Part shown: positions 7,006 to 14,700 of the stretch, piece by piece
Layout of the letters: each line of letters starts with the position of its first letter
How positions within the stretch are numbered: position 1 is the first letter of the stretch
Virus record (IMG/VR): IMGVR_UViG_3300042673_001035
Coordinates: 52,681-116,680 of that record
From: a virus
DNA length: 64,000 nt
Reading direction: 5' to 3' (one strand)
Notes under the pieces: model-generated
Told to the model about the DNA's origin: nothing
Seen by the model: the letters and a program-made list of their open reading frames with translations, nothing else
Databases searched by the model: none
Program-made: the position numbers and the translations under genes

Positions 7006-7227
7006 TTAGTTTATTATACACTTACTACCTTCCCAAATAATTGTATCACTTTCACACGTTATGTGCCACTTATACCCTACTCCTTCAATCCAATCTTTTG
7101 TAGTCCTTAACTTTACATTGACTTCTACTTCACTTGCGAGATACTCTACTTCATTAATCAGGACTCGCCAATGTAGTGTGTCAGTTTCTAAAGCTTTTGT
7201 ATTATATCTTATATTTACTTTATTCAC
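7006..7227 (-). CDS. Unknown protein, 73 aa, GTG start
   Basis: Begins with GTG at 7227 (MNKVNIRYNTKALETD), overlapping the end of the gene at 7220. The protein alternates strand-like segments with Trp (WHITCESDTIIWEGS) and may be a small beta domain. Not recognised. The GTG start is chosen because no ATG gives a sensible N-terminus and the overlap suggests coupling. Confidence 0.55.
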   Translation of the reverse strand: MNKVNIRYNTKALETDTLHWRVLINEVEYLASEVEVNVKLRTTKDWIEGVGYKWHITCESDTIIWEGSKCIIN

Positions 7228-7369
7228 TATCTTTATTTATTGTTTCATTTGTCGCAAATAGAATAAATAAACAACCTAATCCTACTTCACCCATTAACAT
7301 ATACATTCCACCCAAAAAGAATGCAGTCGGTGCGCATACTACATTCCAAATCCTTTTAATCTTTTCCAT
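7220..7369 (-). CDS. Small membrane protein, 49 aa
   Basis: ATG at 7369, TAA at 7220-7222. MEKIKRIWNVVCAPTAFFLGG begins the protein; two hydrophobic parts (CAPTAFFLGGMYML and VGLGCLFILFA) suggest two membrane passes. The end overlaps the GTG start of the gene at 7006. No family recognised. Confidence 0.55.
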   Translation of the reverse strand: MEKIKRIWNVVCAPTAFFLGGMYMLMGEVGLGCLFILFATNETINKDSE

Positions 7370-7497
7370 TTTACTATTGTTTTATTTGTTATTACTATCT
7401 TATTACTGTTTTTGACTTTGCATGACTATCAAAAAAATTTCCTTAAACGACTCACCCCCAACCCCCGCCCCTTCGGTTCGTGGATCGTGGTTTCGTA

Positions 7498-7803
7498 TTA
7501 ACCTAATGCAACTAATCTTAATTTATCAATGAATATATCCATATTACGAATATCTAATAGGGTTATATAAAGTACATGTCCTGTACTACTTTGTAATTTG
7601 TATGTATTGGTATTCCATTCATTCCTATTCAATGTAACTGTTATTGCGTATTTCATGTTAGATAATTCAAATTTGTATTGATATTCACTTTTACTATATG
7701 TAATATTATCAATACTAAATTGTTCCTCAATTCTTGCAACATAAAAGTTTTTCTTACCCAATCCTTTATTGTTTAGTTTATTTAAGTTCTTAATCGTTAA
7801 CAT
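7498..7803 (-). CDS. LTIKN-family paralogue, 101 aa
   Basis: Begins MLTIKNLNKLNNKG. It belongs to a family of ~100-residue proteins scattered through this window. They share an N-terminal (M)LTIKN or close variant, a middle of alternating strands with an Arg-containing strand (VTLNRNEWNTNTYKLQ here), and a C-terminal D/H-I-x-N-x-D helix (LLDIRNMDIFIDKLRLV). No function is known to me. A GC-richer 120-nt gap with a T-run follows its stop. Confidence 0.65.
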   Translation of the reverse strand: MLTIKNLNKLNNKGLGKKNFYVARIEEQFSIDNITYSKSEYQYKFELSNMKYAITVTLNRNEWNTNTYKLQSSTGHVLYITLLDIRNMDIFIDKLRLVALG

Positions 7804-7806
7804 ATA

Positions 7807-8025
7807 CTATCCTTTTATTTCAAATTCTTTATTGTAGATATTGTTTTCTTTTATCCATTCTATCGCATAGTTTATACCTATTCCCTTTTGATACATTCCT
7901 GCATCTTCTATCTTACTACCCTTATCCATCAATTCATCTGCCAATCCTTGTAATTGATTTAATTCCTTTCTTTCAATTGTTATAAATTGTTTAAAGTCTC
8001 CTATTAATTGATTTGTCTTGTCCAT
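7807..8025 (-). CDS. Unknown helical protein, 72 aa
   Basis: Not recognised. A helix-rich protein (IERKELNQLQGLADELMDKG) with a central Gly turn. It lies four bases upstream of the LTIKN paralogue at 7498 and overlaps the end of the gene at 8004, so all three are probably cotranscribed. Confidence 0.6.
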   Translation of the reverse strand: MDKTNQLIGDFKQFITIERKELNQLQGLADELMDKGSKIEDAGMYQKGIGINYAIEWIKENNIYNKEFEIKG

Positions 8026-8528
8026 AATCCGTTTATTAATTTATAATGTTTAATTCTATCTATTCCGATTGAGTAAGGTATTGTTATAAATGTTCGCTCA
8101 CTTTCAATACTCCATTCTTTTTTTAAACTATTAGCAGTATATTGATTGTTGATATATTCTTTTATTAGTTTATAATCATACCAAAGTAATTCATCTAAGT
8201 TATTATTGAGAAATTGTATATAGTCTACATACCAACCTTTATACTTGTTTGTCCATACTGAATTATCAGTAGCTGTATATGTGTCCGAATTATTCCAATA
8301 CTTTTGTTTTCTTACGGGTATTCTAAAATGATTATATTGTTTAATCCTATCCATTCCGTAACTAATCATCTCAACATCACATCCTCTTTTAAATTTGTTC
8401 ACCTCTAAGTCTAAATCCCATTTGCCACCTATTTGAATGTCGTACCAATTATTTTCCTCTAAAAATTGTTTTGCAACTTCCCTATCTTTTGTATCGTCGT
8501 GAGAAAGTGCATCCTTTCTATTTACCAT
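8004..8528 (-). CDS. Unknown protein, possibly a small nuclease-type fold
   Basis: The N-terminal third has VAKQFLEENNW, then WDLDLEVNKF and CDVEMIS, reminiscent of the D...ExK arrangement in small PD-(D/E)XK proteins, but I cannot place all catalytic residues. Two related segments (GMDRIKQYNHF and GIDRIKHYKLI) hint at an internal repeat. Trp/Tyr-rich. Confidence in the gene is high, in the function low. Confidence 0.55.
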   Translation of the reverse strand: MVNRKDALSHDDTKDREVAKQFLEENNWYDIQIGGKWDLDLEVNKFKRGCDVEMISYGMDRIKQYNHFRIPVRKQKYWNNSDTYTATDNSVWTNKYKGWYVDYIQFLNNNLDELLWYDYKLIKEYINNQYTANSLKKEWSIESERTFITIPYSIGIDRIKHYKLINGLWTRQIN

Positions 8529-8534
8529 TTCGTT

Positions 8535-9077
8535 TTATATTAATTTTCTTTTTGCTTTGTTTCTATTCCTCAATCTATTTGTGTTATCCAATAGGTGTTC
8601 ATACCTTGTATTCATTATACCTATGTAATCCTTTATTCTTTGTATGTCCTCTTTTGTATTATATATCCTTTCGTATGTAACTTGTAAGTCAATTTCTTTT
8701 ATTCCATTAATTAGTTCGTTACGATTATAAATCACATTTTCAAATTGTTTTATATATATTTCGTTTTCTATTATCCATTCATCACTTACTTCATATCCAT
8801 TACGCCATTCCTTTCGTTGTGATGCTCTGGTTTGAGATATTGCACATTCCCTTGCATCCGTTCTAGTCAATCCAATTATCTTGTCCCAATTACTGAAATC
8901 AATATCTTTTATATTTTCTATTTCATTTATCAAATATTTCACTACGATATTATCACCTTCAATAGATTCATTTGTTCGTATTGGTTCGTGTATCATTTTA
9001 TATCCCAACTCCAATGCTAACCATTCATTCAATTGATACCCACCACTTCTCGCCAATGCTATAATTAATATTCTCAT
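8535..9077 (-). CDS. Possible sulfotransferase-like or P-loop-like protein
   Basis: The N-terminus ILIIALARSGGYQLNEWL followed by ELGYKMIHEP resembles the start of small sulfotransferase-type proteins (RSGS, then W-L, then HEP), where the loop binds the 5'-phosphate of PAPS. The second half is helical and charged and gives no further match. 180 aa is short for a sulfotransferase. The call is tentative. Confidence 0.45.
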   Translation of the reverse strand: MRILIIALARSGGYQLNEWLALELGYKMIHEPIRTNESIEGDNIVVKYLINEIENIKDIDFSNWDKIIGLTRTDARECAISQTRASQRKEWRNGYEVSDEWIIENEIYIKQFENVIYNRNELINGIKEIDLQVTYERIYNTKEDIQRIKDYIGIMNTRYEHLLDNTNRLRNRNKAKRKLI

Positions 9078-9086
9078 ACTATTATT

Positions 9087-9338
9087 TTATTTGTCCATTT
9101 CGTTTTCAAAAGCTTTCATCGCTCTTTTTACATTATCCATTTCGGGTATATCTAACTTTTCACCCAATGAAACGAATCCTATTGTTAATATTGCAAATAC
9201 AATACCAATACTAAATTCAACCGCTCGTTCACTATACAATGTGTCATTTTTTGCAGTCACTCCGTTATGTGTGGTTATTTGCAACCCTAATAGTGTTTCT
9301 CTTTTACTTAAAAAGCTAAATCCTAATTCTATTTTCAT
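9087..9338 (-). CDS. Unknown single-pass membrane protein, 83 aa
   Basis: One hydrophobic segment (FSIGIVFAILTIGFVSLG, about residues 42-59) lies between a polar N-terminus and a charged C-terminal helix (VKRAMKAFENEMDK). Not recognised. It sits between the SGNH-like gene at 9350 and the sulfotransferase-like gene at 8535. Confidence 0.6.
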   Translation of the reverse strand: MKIELGFSFLSKRETLLGLQITTHNGVTAKNDTLYSERAVEFSIGIVFAILTIGFVSLGEKLDIPEMDNVKRAMKAFENEMDK

Positions 9339-9349
9339 ATTATATTGTT

Positions 9350-9997
9350 TTATATTATTTCTTTGTTTTTAATTCTGTTATATTTTGCTTCTAATACTTG
9401 GGATAATTTTAATTGTCCTTGTTCACTAAAATGTTTATTATCTATTTCACCATTGGTTTCATTTTTGATTATTTCAAACTCATTTAAACAATCTGCTTCT
9501 AAAGTATTTTTAAATGCTGTCCAATGTATCACATAGTTATTCTTTAATGTATGGTTTATTAAATTTATCCAATTATTAACCTCACTGTCATATTTTTTAT
9601 TACTTCTATTTGCTAATAGTTTCTTTATACTATCCCTATCCATATATTCCGCATCCCTTAACATTCCATTATCATTGGGTAAATAGTTTATCCACTCTCC
9701 ATTCTTATCGGTTAATCTAAATCTAGCACTATTTGACCAACCAAATATAATTAAGTCATCTTTTTTAATTTCTTTTACAACTTTGCAAAAAGATTCAAAT
9801 ATAGAATAGTTATCCCAACCACCTACACCATAATTCATTAACTTCATACCCAATCGTTCCGATAATAGTTCACCATATACTTTTGGTACATATCCTTTCC
9901 AATTTATATAATGGTGTCTCCAATGAATTACTTTACAATCTTTATTTGGTAAAAAACTTTCAGTAAAACTATCACCAAATGTCCACAATTTTAACAT
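9350..9997 (-). CDS. SGNH/GDSL-hydrolase-like protein
   Basis: The N-terminus WTFGDSFTES matches block I of SGNH hydrolases (GDS with the nucleophile Ser at about residue 10). A VGGWDN segment fits the Gly block, and a DNKHFSEQGQ segment near the C-terminus fits the Asp/His block. Such enzymes remove acyl groups from carbohydrates or lipids. Other proteins of this style occur at 15482 and 42123. No signal peptide, so it probably acts in the cytoplasm or virion. Confidence 0.7.
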   Translation of the reverse strand: MLKLWTFGDSFTESFLPNKDCKVIHWRHHYINWKGYVPKVYGELLSERLGMKLMNYGVGGWDNYSIFESFCKVVKEIKKDDLIIFGWSNSARFRLTDKNGEWINYLPNDNGMLRDAEYMDRDSIKKLLANRSNKKYDSEVNNWINLINHTLKNNYVIHWTAFKNTLEADCLNEFEIIKNETNGEIDNKHFSEQGQLKLSQVLEAKYNRIKNKEII

Positions 9998-10064
9998 ATT
10001 ATTTTATTTATACTATCAAAAAAATTTTCACAATTCGAATGGTACTCAACCCTATCCTTTTTTA

Positions 10065-10412
10065 TTAAGATGGAAAATAGTTTATATTGTTATTCATTTG
10101 CGTTTGTGCTTTTGGTTTACATTTTACTATCAATGCTTCAAATATTAATGCGGTAAGTTCAAATGATTTTAATTTTCTACCTACAATCCATTCTCTGCCG
10201 TATTGTGTTATATCTGCACCATCCCTTAATACTATTTCATATTCTTTTGTCGTAGTTCCGTTTCTAAATATTTTTATTGTGTATGGCATAGAATTATATG
10301 CAACTTTAAAACTATATTCCGTTTCGGTTTCTCTTACTTCACCTATTCTAAAGTCTTTGTAGTCATGTGACCAACCTTCTAACTTTTTATAGTTATTTAT
10401 TGTCAAACTCAT
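10065..10412 (-). CDS. LTIKN-family paralogue, 115 aa
   Basis: Begins MSLTINNYKKLEGWS and follows the family plan: N-terminal motif, a strand pair with TEYSFKVAYNS, then an Arg-bearing strand (IKIFRNGTTTKEYEIVL). The start overlaps the end of the small gene at 10393. The C-terminal 20 residues (QTQMNNNINYFPS) extend beyond the usual family end. Confidence 0.6.
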   Translation of the reverse strand: MSLTINNYKKLEGWSHDYKDFRIGEVRETETEYSFKVAYNSMPYTIKIFRNGTTTKEYEIVLRDGADITQYGREWIVGRKLKSFELTALIFEALIVKCKPKAQTQMNNNINYFPS

Positions 10413-10527
10413 ACACTAAATAGTTTTGTTCTTTGTGTGTTTCAACTCTTGTAGGTTTTTGTTTTAGTAAACTATCTACTGACAATTCAATTTCATTTTT
10501 AACAATCATTTCAATTGTCCTTTGCAT
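10393..10527 (-). CDS. Small unknown protein, 44 aa
   Basis: ATG at 10527, TAA at 10393-10395. It begins MQRTIEMIVKNEIELSVD and ends YLVYEFDNK, charged and soluble. The ATGAG start of the next gene lies inside its last codons, the coupling pattern common here. No motif. Confidence 0.55.
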   Translation of the reverse strand: MQRTIEMIVKNEIELSVDSLLKQKPTRVETHKEQNYLVYEFDNK

Positions 10528-10543
10528 GTATATTATTTTCACA

Positions 10544-11113
10544 CTATCCTTTTAAATCGTTTCTAATATCTTGTTTTACTTTTTCCAAATATACCATTCT
10601 TTCATTATGTGAAACAAAGGGTACACTCCAAAATTGACGGGTTTTTGTTTTAAACCAACCGAATACAAATGAATATACACCCATAACCAACCTCAATTTA
10701 ACTGAATTAAAATACATTGTTAATACAGGTAATGCAGGTGCTCCATGTGTCAAATAAGTTCTAACTTTTTTATCACTCAATAAAGGTGTCGGATATCCAT
10801 ACACTTTTGTAACGGGTGTAAACTTATATGCAAATCCTGGTGTAAATATTTGGTCAAAGAATGCCTCCATTGCCGGCGTACATCTAAACCACCAAACGGG
10901 AGATATAAAGTAAATTCTATCTGACCATGTTATCAACTCTTTATATTTTTTTATTTTATCCTTTCCAAAATCAAATGTTATATTTTCTTTGTATAAATCA
11001 ATAACACATGTTTCCTCTTTATTTTCTTTTAAAAAGCTTTCAATAGTTTTTTTAATACCATTGTAGCAGAAACTCTTTTTATCAGGGTGTCCTATTATAA
11101 TTAAGTTTTTCAT
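10544..11113 (-). CDS. Flavodoxin-fold NAD(P)H oxidoreductase
   Basis: The protein begins NLIIIGHPDKKSFCYNGI, the phosphate-binding start of the NAD(P)H dehydrogenase (quinone) family, followed by ISPVWWFRCTPAMEAFFDQ, the hallmark flavin-contact motif of KefF/YwrO-like members. At 189 aa it is full length. Such enzymes bind FMN or FAD and transfer two electrons from NAD(P)H to quinones. It follows the UV endonuclease gene by one base, hinting at a shared stress role. It may have been acquired from a host. Confidence 0.8.
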   Translation of the reverse strand: MKNLIIIGHPDKKSFCYNGIKKTIESFLKENKEETCVIDLYKENITFDFGKDKIKKYKELITWSDRIYFISPVWWFRCTPAMEAFFDQIFTPGFAYKFTPVTKVYGYPTPLLSDKKVRTYLTHGAPALPVLTMYFNSVKLRLVMGVYSFVFGWFKTKTRQFWSVPFVSHNERMVYLEKVKQDIRNDLKG

Positions 11114-11114
11114 T

Positions 11115-12002
11115 TTATATAAATTTTAATATTGCTAAATCTTTTTGTTTTGCTTCAACCATTATGTCCACGTCGTTATTATATGTTTCAGGTAATTTTT
11201 GAATGTAATCACTATGAGCTTGTGGTTTTACTTTTATATTGTTTTCGTGTAATGCTTTTGATTCGGAATAGTGTACTGCGGGTGTTATACCTTTGGGCCA
11301 TGTTGTAATTGCTAGGTCTAATGCATGTTGCTCAATCAAATCACCCGTACAAAATTGGTGGTGGTGATAATCAAATACAATAGGTATGTTAATCTTATTA
11401 TGAATATACATTAAGTCTTTAACCGAATACATACTTGCTTTGTCATCATTTTCAATTGTTAGTCTACTCTTTACTGAATTAGATAGTTTTTCAAAATTAG
11501 TACAAAACCTATCCATTGCTGCAATCTTGTCACCATACACTCCGTTACAATGTATATTAATTTTATTGTAAGGTGTTTTAGATAAGTTCATTGCGTCCAT
11601 TATTTTACCATGCACCTCCAAATCTTTAATCGTATTCAATACCACATTTTCTTTTGGGGATACTAATACATTGAAAGGTCCTGGGTGAAATGATAATCTT
11701 TGTTTATACATTGTTGCCTTTGCACCACATCTTTGTAGTATCTTTTGTATTTCGTTCCAATCTTTAAGGTCAGTAAATTCGTATTCGGTTGCCCACGGAA
11801 ACATATCACTACTCATGCGATACATTTTAATTCCCATTTCCTCATTCCAATCTATAATCTTTTCTAAGTCTGCAACATTCTGCAATACCAAATCCGATAC
11901 ATAGTCAACTCCCTTTGCTATGAAAGTTCGTTTGACCATTGTTCTATTCGTTGTAATCTTTTTACCTAATGAAAGGTTAATACATGCATATCCTATACTC
12001 AT
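11115..12002 (-). CDS. uvsE: UV-damage endonuclease
   Basis: Matches the UVDE family, a TIM-barrel enzyme that nicks DNA 5' of UV photoproducts. Family segments visible are the start MSIGYACINLSLG, RMSSDMFPW, a HPGPFNVL turn, NIHCNGVYGDK, a metal-binding ENDDK and FDYHHHQF. The longest frame opens at 12029, but that places the start inside a promoter; family starts resemble SIGYACINL, so I use ATG 12002 (295 aa). Transcription from 12009-12038 would then give a nearly leaderless mRNA. Confidence 0.9.
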   Translation of the reverse strand: MSIGYACINLSLGKKITTNRTMVKRTFIAKGVDYVSDLVLQNVADLEKIIDWNEEMGIKMYRMSSDMFPWATEYEFTDLKDWNEIQKILQRCGAKATMYKQRLSFHPGPFNVLVSPKENVVLNTIKDLEVHGKIMDAMNLSKTPYNKINIHCNGVYGDKIAAMDRFCTNFEKLSNSVKSRLTIENDDKASMYSVKDLMYIHNKINIPIVFDYHHHQFCTGDLIEQHALDLAITTWPKGITPAVHYSESKALHENNIKVKPQAHSDYIQKLPETYNNDVDIMVEAKQKDLAILKFI

Positions 12003-12008
12003 ATAGTA

Positions 12009-12038
12009 AATATACGACAAATTTTTCACTTTACCAAA
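12009..12038 (-). promoter_or_regulatory. Phage promoter before the UV endonuclease
   Basis: Minus strand reads TTTGGT, 15 nt, TCGTATATT. The last T is at 12009 and the family-like ATG at 12002, so transcription would start at or within a few bases of the start codon. Confidence 0.85.
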
Positions 12039-12308
12039 TTAGATAGTCTGCATGCAAATGATAATCTTATCCGTAGTATCAAACTCATTCGTATTTAACC
12101 AAAGGGTTTTATTGTTATACTCCATTATATACATTCCGTTATCGGTTTGCTTTCTATGTAGTAATATTGTTTCTACTGCCGGTTTTATAGTAGCATCATA
12201 TCCTAATGTAAATTCGTAGTGGTCTTTATGTTCTTTAACTCCAATAATATTAAACACTTCGTTGTATTCTTGTCCGATTATGGTTTGTATATTTTTTATT
12301 TTTAGCAT
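12039..12308 (-). CDS. LTIKN-family paralogue, 89 aa
   Basis: I start at ATG 12308 (MLKIKNIQTIIGQEYN) because the longer frame overlaps the preceding gene by 76 nt and this start gives the family N-terminus. The middle has DHYEFTLGYD and an ETILLHRK strand; the end is DTTDKIIICMQTI. It overlaps the stop of the paralogue at 12302, so two family members lie in tandem. Confidence 0.65.
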   Translation of the reverse strand: MLKIKNIQTIIGQEYNEVFNIIGVKEHKDHYEFTLGYDATIKPAVETILLHRKQTDNGMYIMEYNNKTLWLNTNEFDTTDKIIICMQTI

Positions 12309-12568
12309 ATCAATCTTTTTATTTGTGCACAAAATAAATCCAAATTGTGTATGTCTGAAAATTTCAAATATAAACAATGATTACCATGTGATATTGTGTA
12401 TTTACCTCGTCTACTTTTCATACGATTAAGTTTTAAGTCTCTACATCCACCTTTACCATCTATTAAACTGATATGATAATTTGTATGTCCACATACCATT
12501 GACTTAACACGAAAGGAATATCCTATTGGGTATCTAACTATTTTATTTAAATTATTTATTGTTAACAT
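12302..12568 (-). CDS. LTIKN-family paralogue, 88 aa
   Basis: Begins MLTINNLNKIVRYPIG. Family features include a strand pair around NYHISLIDG, a basic strand (KLNRMKSRRGKYTIS) and the C-terminal DIHNLDLFCAQI, close to the DIRNMDIFIDKL of the member at 7498. It is adjacent to another family member and to a zinc-binding protein gene. Confidence 0.65.
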   Translation of the reverse strand: MLTINNLNKIVRYPIGYSFRVKSMVCGHTNYHISLIDGKGGCRDLKLNRMKSRRGKYTISHGNHCLYLKFSDIHNLDLFCAQIKRLIC

Positions 12569-12571
12569 ATC

Positions 12572-12832
12572 TTACCATTTACTTAATGGACATTTACTTT
12601 CAGGACTTAAAGTCTTTGCTGATATATTACATCCACATCCTTTTGTTTCTTGTTTTGTTATTTCGTTTATTCCTATATTTTTAGGACTACATGTATTATT
12701 TATCCTCATATAACATGAATTACATAATATCAATCTATTCTCTGCCATTTGTTTTATATTCGGGTCCAATGTTCCAATTCTGTCTTTTACTACATTTGCC
12801 CATCCATTTATTATTTCATTTAACTTTGACAT
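12572..12832 (-). CDS. Small zinc-binding phage protein
   Basis: From ATG 12832 (MSKLNEIINGW; an upstream Met would overlap the neighbour), 86 aa. The C-terminal half has CNSCYM, a Cys in NNTCSPK, CGCNISAKTLSP and a final CPLSKW. This cysteine layout with AK...P...CPL.KW is a conserved small phage protein type whose role is unknown to me; zinc binding is the likely reason for the cysteines. Confidence 0.7.
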   Translation of the reverse strand: MSKLNEIINGWANVVKDRIGTLDPNIKQMAENRLILCNSCYMRINNTCSPKNIGINEITKQETKGCGCNISAKTLSPESKCPLSKW

Positions 12833-12848
12833 ATTATGTATTTTTACA

Positions 12849-13226
12849 TTAATTATATAATTGTGTTGCAATTGAATAACTAACTGGTGCCGATGTTAAT
12901 TGTATTTTCAATATTTCATCCACCATATCTTCAAATGTTTGTCTAAAATTTGAAATAGACTTCATCATTTGTTTATTCATTTTACGACTTGTACTAAATC
13001 TATTATCATCCCACATTGATATAAAAAATATACCATCTGCATCATCAGCAATATTAAATTTGTGTTGAGGTGTCAATACTGATAATTCCCATTTTGGTTT
13101 TTGTGGTAAGTTTAAGTTTAATATTGTTGCCTCATACTTTGTTTCATGTGCATTGTGTATTGGGTTAACTATACAATAACCTTTATATGTAATCCCACTT
13201 AATTTTTCCCAACCTTTTATTTTCAT
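12849..13226 (-). CDS. Diverged LTIKN-like protein, 125 aa
   Basis: I start at ATG 13226 (MKIKGWEKLSGITYKG), two bases after the preceding stop. The N-terminus and following strands (ETKYEATILNLN) recall the LTIKN family, and the C-terminal helix (FEDMVDEILKI) sits in the same place, but similarity is weak. Membership needs a profile search. Confidence 0.5.
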   Translation of the reverse strand: MKIKGWEKLSGITYKGYCIVNPIHNAHETKYEATILNLNLPQKPKWELSVLTPQHKFNIADDADGIFFISMWDDNRFSTSRKMNKQMMKSISNFRQTFEDMVDEILKIQLTSAPVSYSIATQLYN

Positions 13227-13227
13227 A

Positions 13228-13668
13228 TTAATATTTTTTGACTGCTTCAATCATTCTATTTATCAATTCATCCCTATCTTGTATTACATCAATTGGTAAA
13301 TTACTAAATTCCATACTTTTACCGGCATTCCAAATATTAAATTGTACTTTGTTATCTATTATCTTAGTATGTATTTCAAATACTACATTGATTGTATGTG
13401 AACCATTTTTAATTCCACAAAATTTGTAAAAAGTATATGGTTTATTATCTGATGCGTTGATTGCCGTTTCATGTCCAACATAATTTATTTGAACCTTTGT
13501 GCCATCTAAACATAAATTCGTTGTATTAATCTTTTCGGGATTACTTATTTTTAGTTTTGTTTTCATTTTAATATTACTTAATGCACATGATAAATGGTCA
13601 TACCCATCTAAATAATCGTAATCAATATCGGATGTATCTTTACCACAATATCTACAAATCCAATTCAT
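13228..13668 (-). CDS. Zinc-ribbon protein fused to LTIKN-like domain
   Basis: From ATG 13668 (MNWICRYCGKDTSDI), whose TAATG overlaps the preceding stop. The N-terminal 35 residues carry CRYC...HLSC, a likely zinc site. The rest starts KLKISNPEKINTTN and follows a family-like plan of strands ending in DRDELINRMIEAV. This may be an LTIKN-type domain with an added zinc head. Tentative. Confidence 0.5.
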   Translation of the reverse strand: MNWICRYCGKDTSDIDYDYLDGYDHLSCALSNIKMKTKLKISNPEKINTTNLCLDGTKVQINYVGHETAINASDNKPYTFYKFCGIKNGSHTINVVFEIHTKIIDNKVQFNIWNAGKSMEFSNLPIDVIQDRDELINRMIEAVKKY

Positions 13669-13910
13669 TATTTTTTTCCACTCTTTTCTCTTATCCACTT
13701 ATACATAAAATCGATATCTGCTTTTTCAATTTCTTTTTGGGATTCTAATTCATGCCCAACACAGGGTTCTATTTTTGCATGTTCTCTTTGATAATCGGTT
13801 TGTGTTTTTGGTTTACTACCTATTGTACCATACTTTGTAAGTCTTTTTTGTTCTTGTTTTGCACCCACTAACCAACCTATCAAAAATGATGCAATTAATA
13901 ATACTACCAT
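13668..13910 (-). CDS. Membrane-anchored small protein, 80 aa
   Basis: One N-terminal hydrophobic segment (MVVLLIASFLIGWLVGAK) acts as a membrane anchor; the remainder is soluble and charged, ending FMYKWIREKSGKK. Not recognised. The TAATG junction with the next gene suggests coupled translation. Confidence 0.6.
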   Translation of the reverse strand: MVVLLIASFLIGWLVGAKQEQKRLTKYGTIGSKPKTQTDYQREHAKIEPCVGHELESQKEIEKADIDFMYKWIREKSGKK

Positions 13911-13913
13911 AAC

Positions 13914-14102
13914 TTATTTTTTAGATTTTAATTCTATTATTTGTTTTTCTACTTTTGCAAACCTTTCTTTCAATCTTTCTAATCTTATACTACGACCCCA
14001 CTTACCTAACCAATTCACTCCCTGAAATTTCTCCCAATAAATGATTTGTTCTTGCAATTCTTTTTTTCTTTTATAGAGTGCCATAACTTTTTCCGATTTC
14101 AT
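13914..14102 (-). CDS. Small basic coiled-coil protein, 62 aa
   Basis: Not recognised. Begins MKSEKVMALYKRKKELQEQ and continues as a basic heptad-rich helix (LERLKERFAKVEKQIIELKSKK). It lies four bases from the membrane-anchored gene at 13668. Confidence 0.55.
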   Translation of the reverse strand: MKSEKVMALYKRKKELQEQIIYWEKFQGVNWLGKWGRSIRLERLKERFAKVEKQIIELKSKK

Positions 14103-14105
14103 TCT

Positions 14106-14297
14106 TTACTTCTTTTGTAATGTGAAATAGTAATTCCACTTCAACCAACTAATTGCTATTCCAAATGCCGGTGTAAATGTATTCGGCCCTGCATAATATT
14201 TTTTACTATACCACAATTTTACTATTGGTAAAACCACTACAATATCTTTATTCTTTTGTAGTTTGTTGTTGTCAATAACCCATTCTAATTTTCTCAT
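14106..14297 (-). CDS. Unknown protein, 63 aa
   Basis: Not recognised. It has a hydrophobic strand (DIVVVLPIVKLWY) and an aromatic, Gly-containing C-terminus (FTPAFGIAISWLKWNYYF), possibly a weak membrane segment. It abuts the gene at 14299 with one base between them. Confidence 0.5.
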   Translation of the reverse strand: MRKLEWVIDNNKLQKNKDIVVVLPIVKLWYSKKYYAGPNTFTPAFGIAISWLKWNYYFTLQKK

Positions 14298-14298
14298 T

Positions 14299-14493
14299 TT
14301 ATTTTGTATTTTGTTTTGTATTTTCTATTGTTTCATTTTGACTTACTACTTTTGCCTTATACATTTGTCTGATTATTTGACCTAATTGTTGGTCGGTAGT
14401 ATTTTCGTCTAATATAATTTCTTTACGGATAGTCAAATATTGTTTTGCTTCCTCTGCCCATTGTATTATTTGTTTTGCGTATTGTTCTTTCAT
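14299..14493 (-). CDS. Small helical protein, 64 aa
   Basis: I place the start at ATG 14493 (MKEQYAKQIIQWAEEAK), because the longer frame to 14559 would run through the promoter at 14511-14540. That promoter then gives a leader of about 10 nt. The protein is helical with a Gln/Asn/Thr-rich tail. Not recognised. First gene of the unit running left. Confidence 0.6.
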   Translation of the reverse strand: MKEQYAKQIIQWAEEAKQYLTIRKEIILDENTTDQQLGQIIRQMYKAKVVSQNETIENTKQNTK

Positions 14494-14510
14494 AACTTTA
14501 TTTATAATGT

Positions 14511-14540
14511 AATATACGAAATTTATTCCATTCTGCCAAA
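14511..14540 (-). promoter_or_regulatory. Phage promoter, consensus type
   Basis: Minus strand reads TTTGGC, 15 nt, TCGTATATT. It follows directly on a strong terminator (14542-14574) and precedes the start at 14493, marking a unit boundary. Confidence 0.85.
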
Positions 14541-14541
14541 T

Positions 14542-14574
14542 AAAAATGGGATACCTCAATTAAGAGACATCCCA
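14542..14574 (-). terminator. Rho-independent terminator
   Basis: On the minus strand TGGGAT pairs with ATCCCA, with an inner CTC/GAG around a TTAATT loop, followed by five Ts. It ends the unit containing the small genes at 14598-14892. Confidence 0.9.
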
Positions 14575-14597
14575 TTTCGCATGGCATGCAAGATTTT

Positions 14598-14696
14598 TTA
14601 TGTATGTTTCCTATAAGATTTTGCTTTTAATTGCTCACTTCTAGTTTTATTTCCCATCTTTTTTCTATTCAGGGATTTTGTTTCTTTCTTAGTCAT
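14598..14696 (-). CDS. Tiny basic protein, 32 aa
   Basis: ATG at 14696, TAA at 14598-14600. The product MTKKETKSLNRKKMGNKTRS... is strongly basic. It starts four bases after the stop of the gene at 14701 and is followed by the terminator. Its size and charge suggest nucleic-acid contact, but it could be a chance frame. Confidence 0.45.
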   Translation of the reverse strand: MTKKETKSLNRKKMGNKTRSEQLKAKSYRKHT

Positions 14697-14700
14697 TTAT

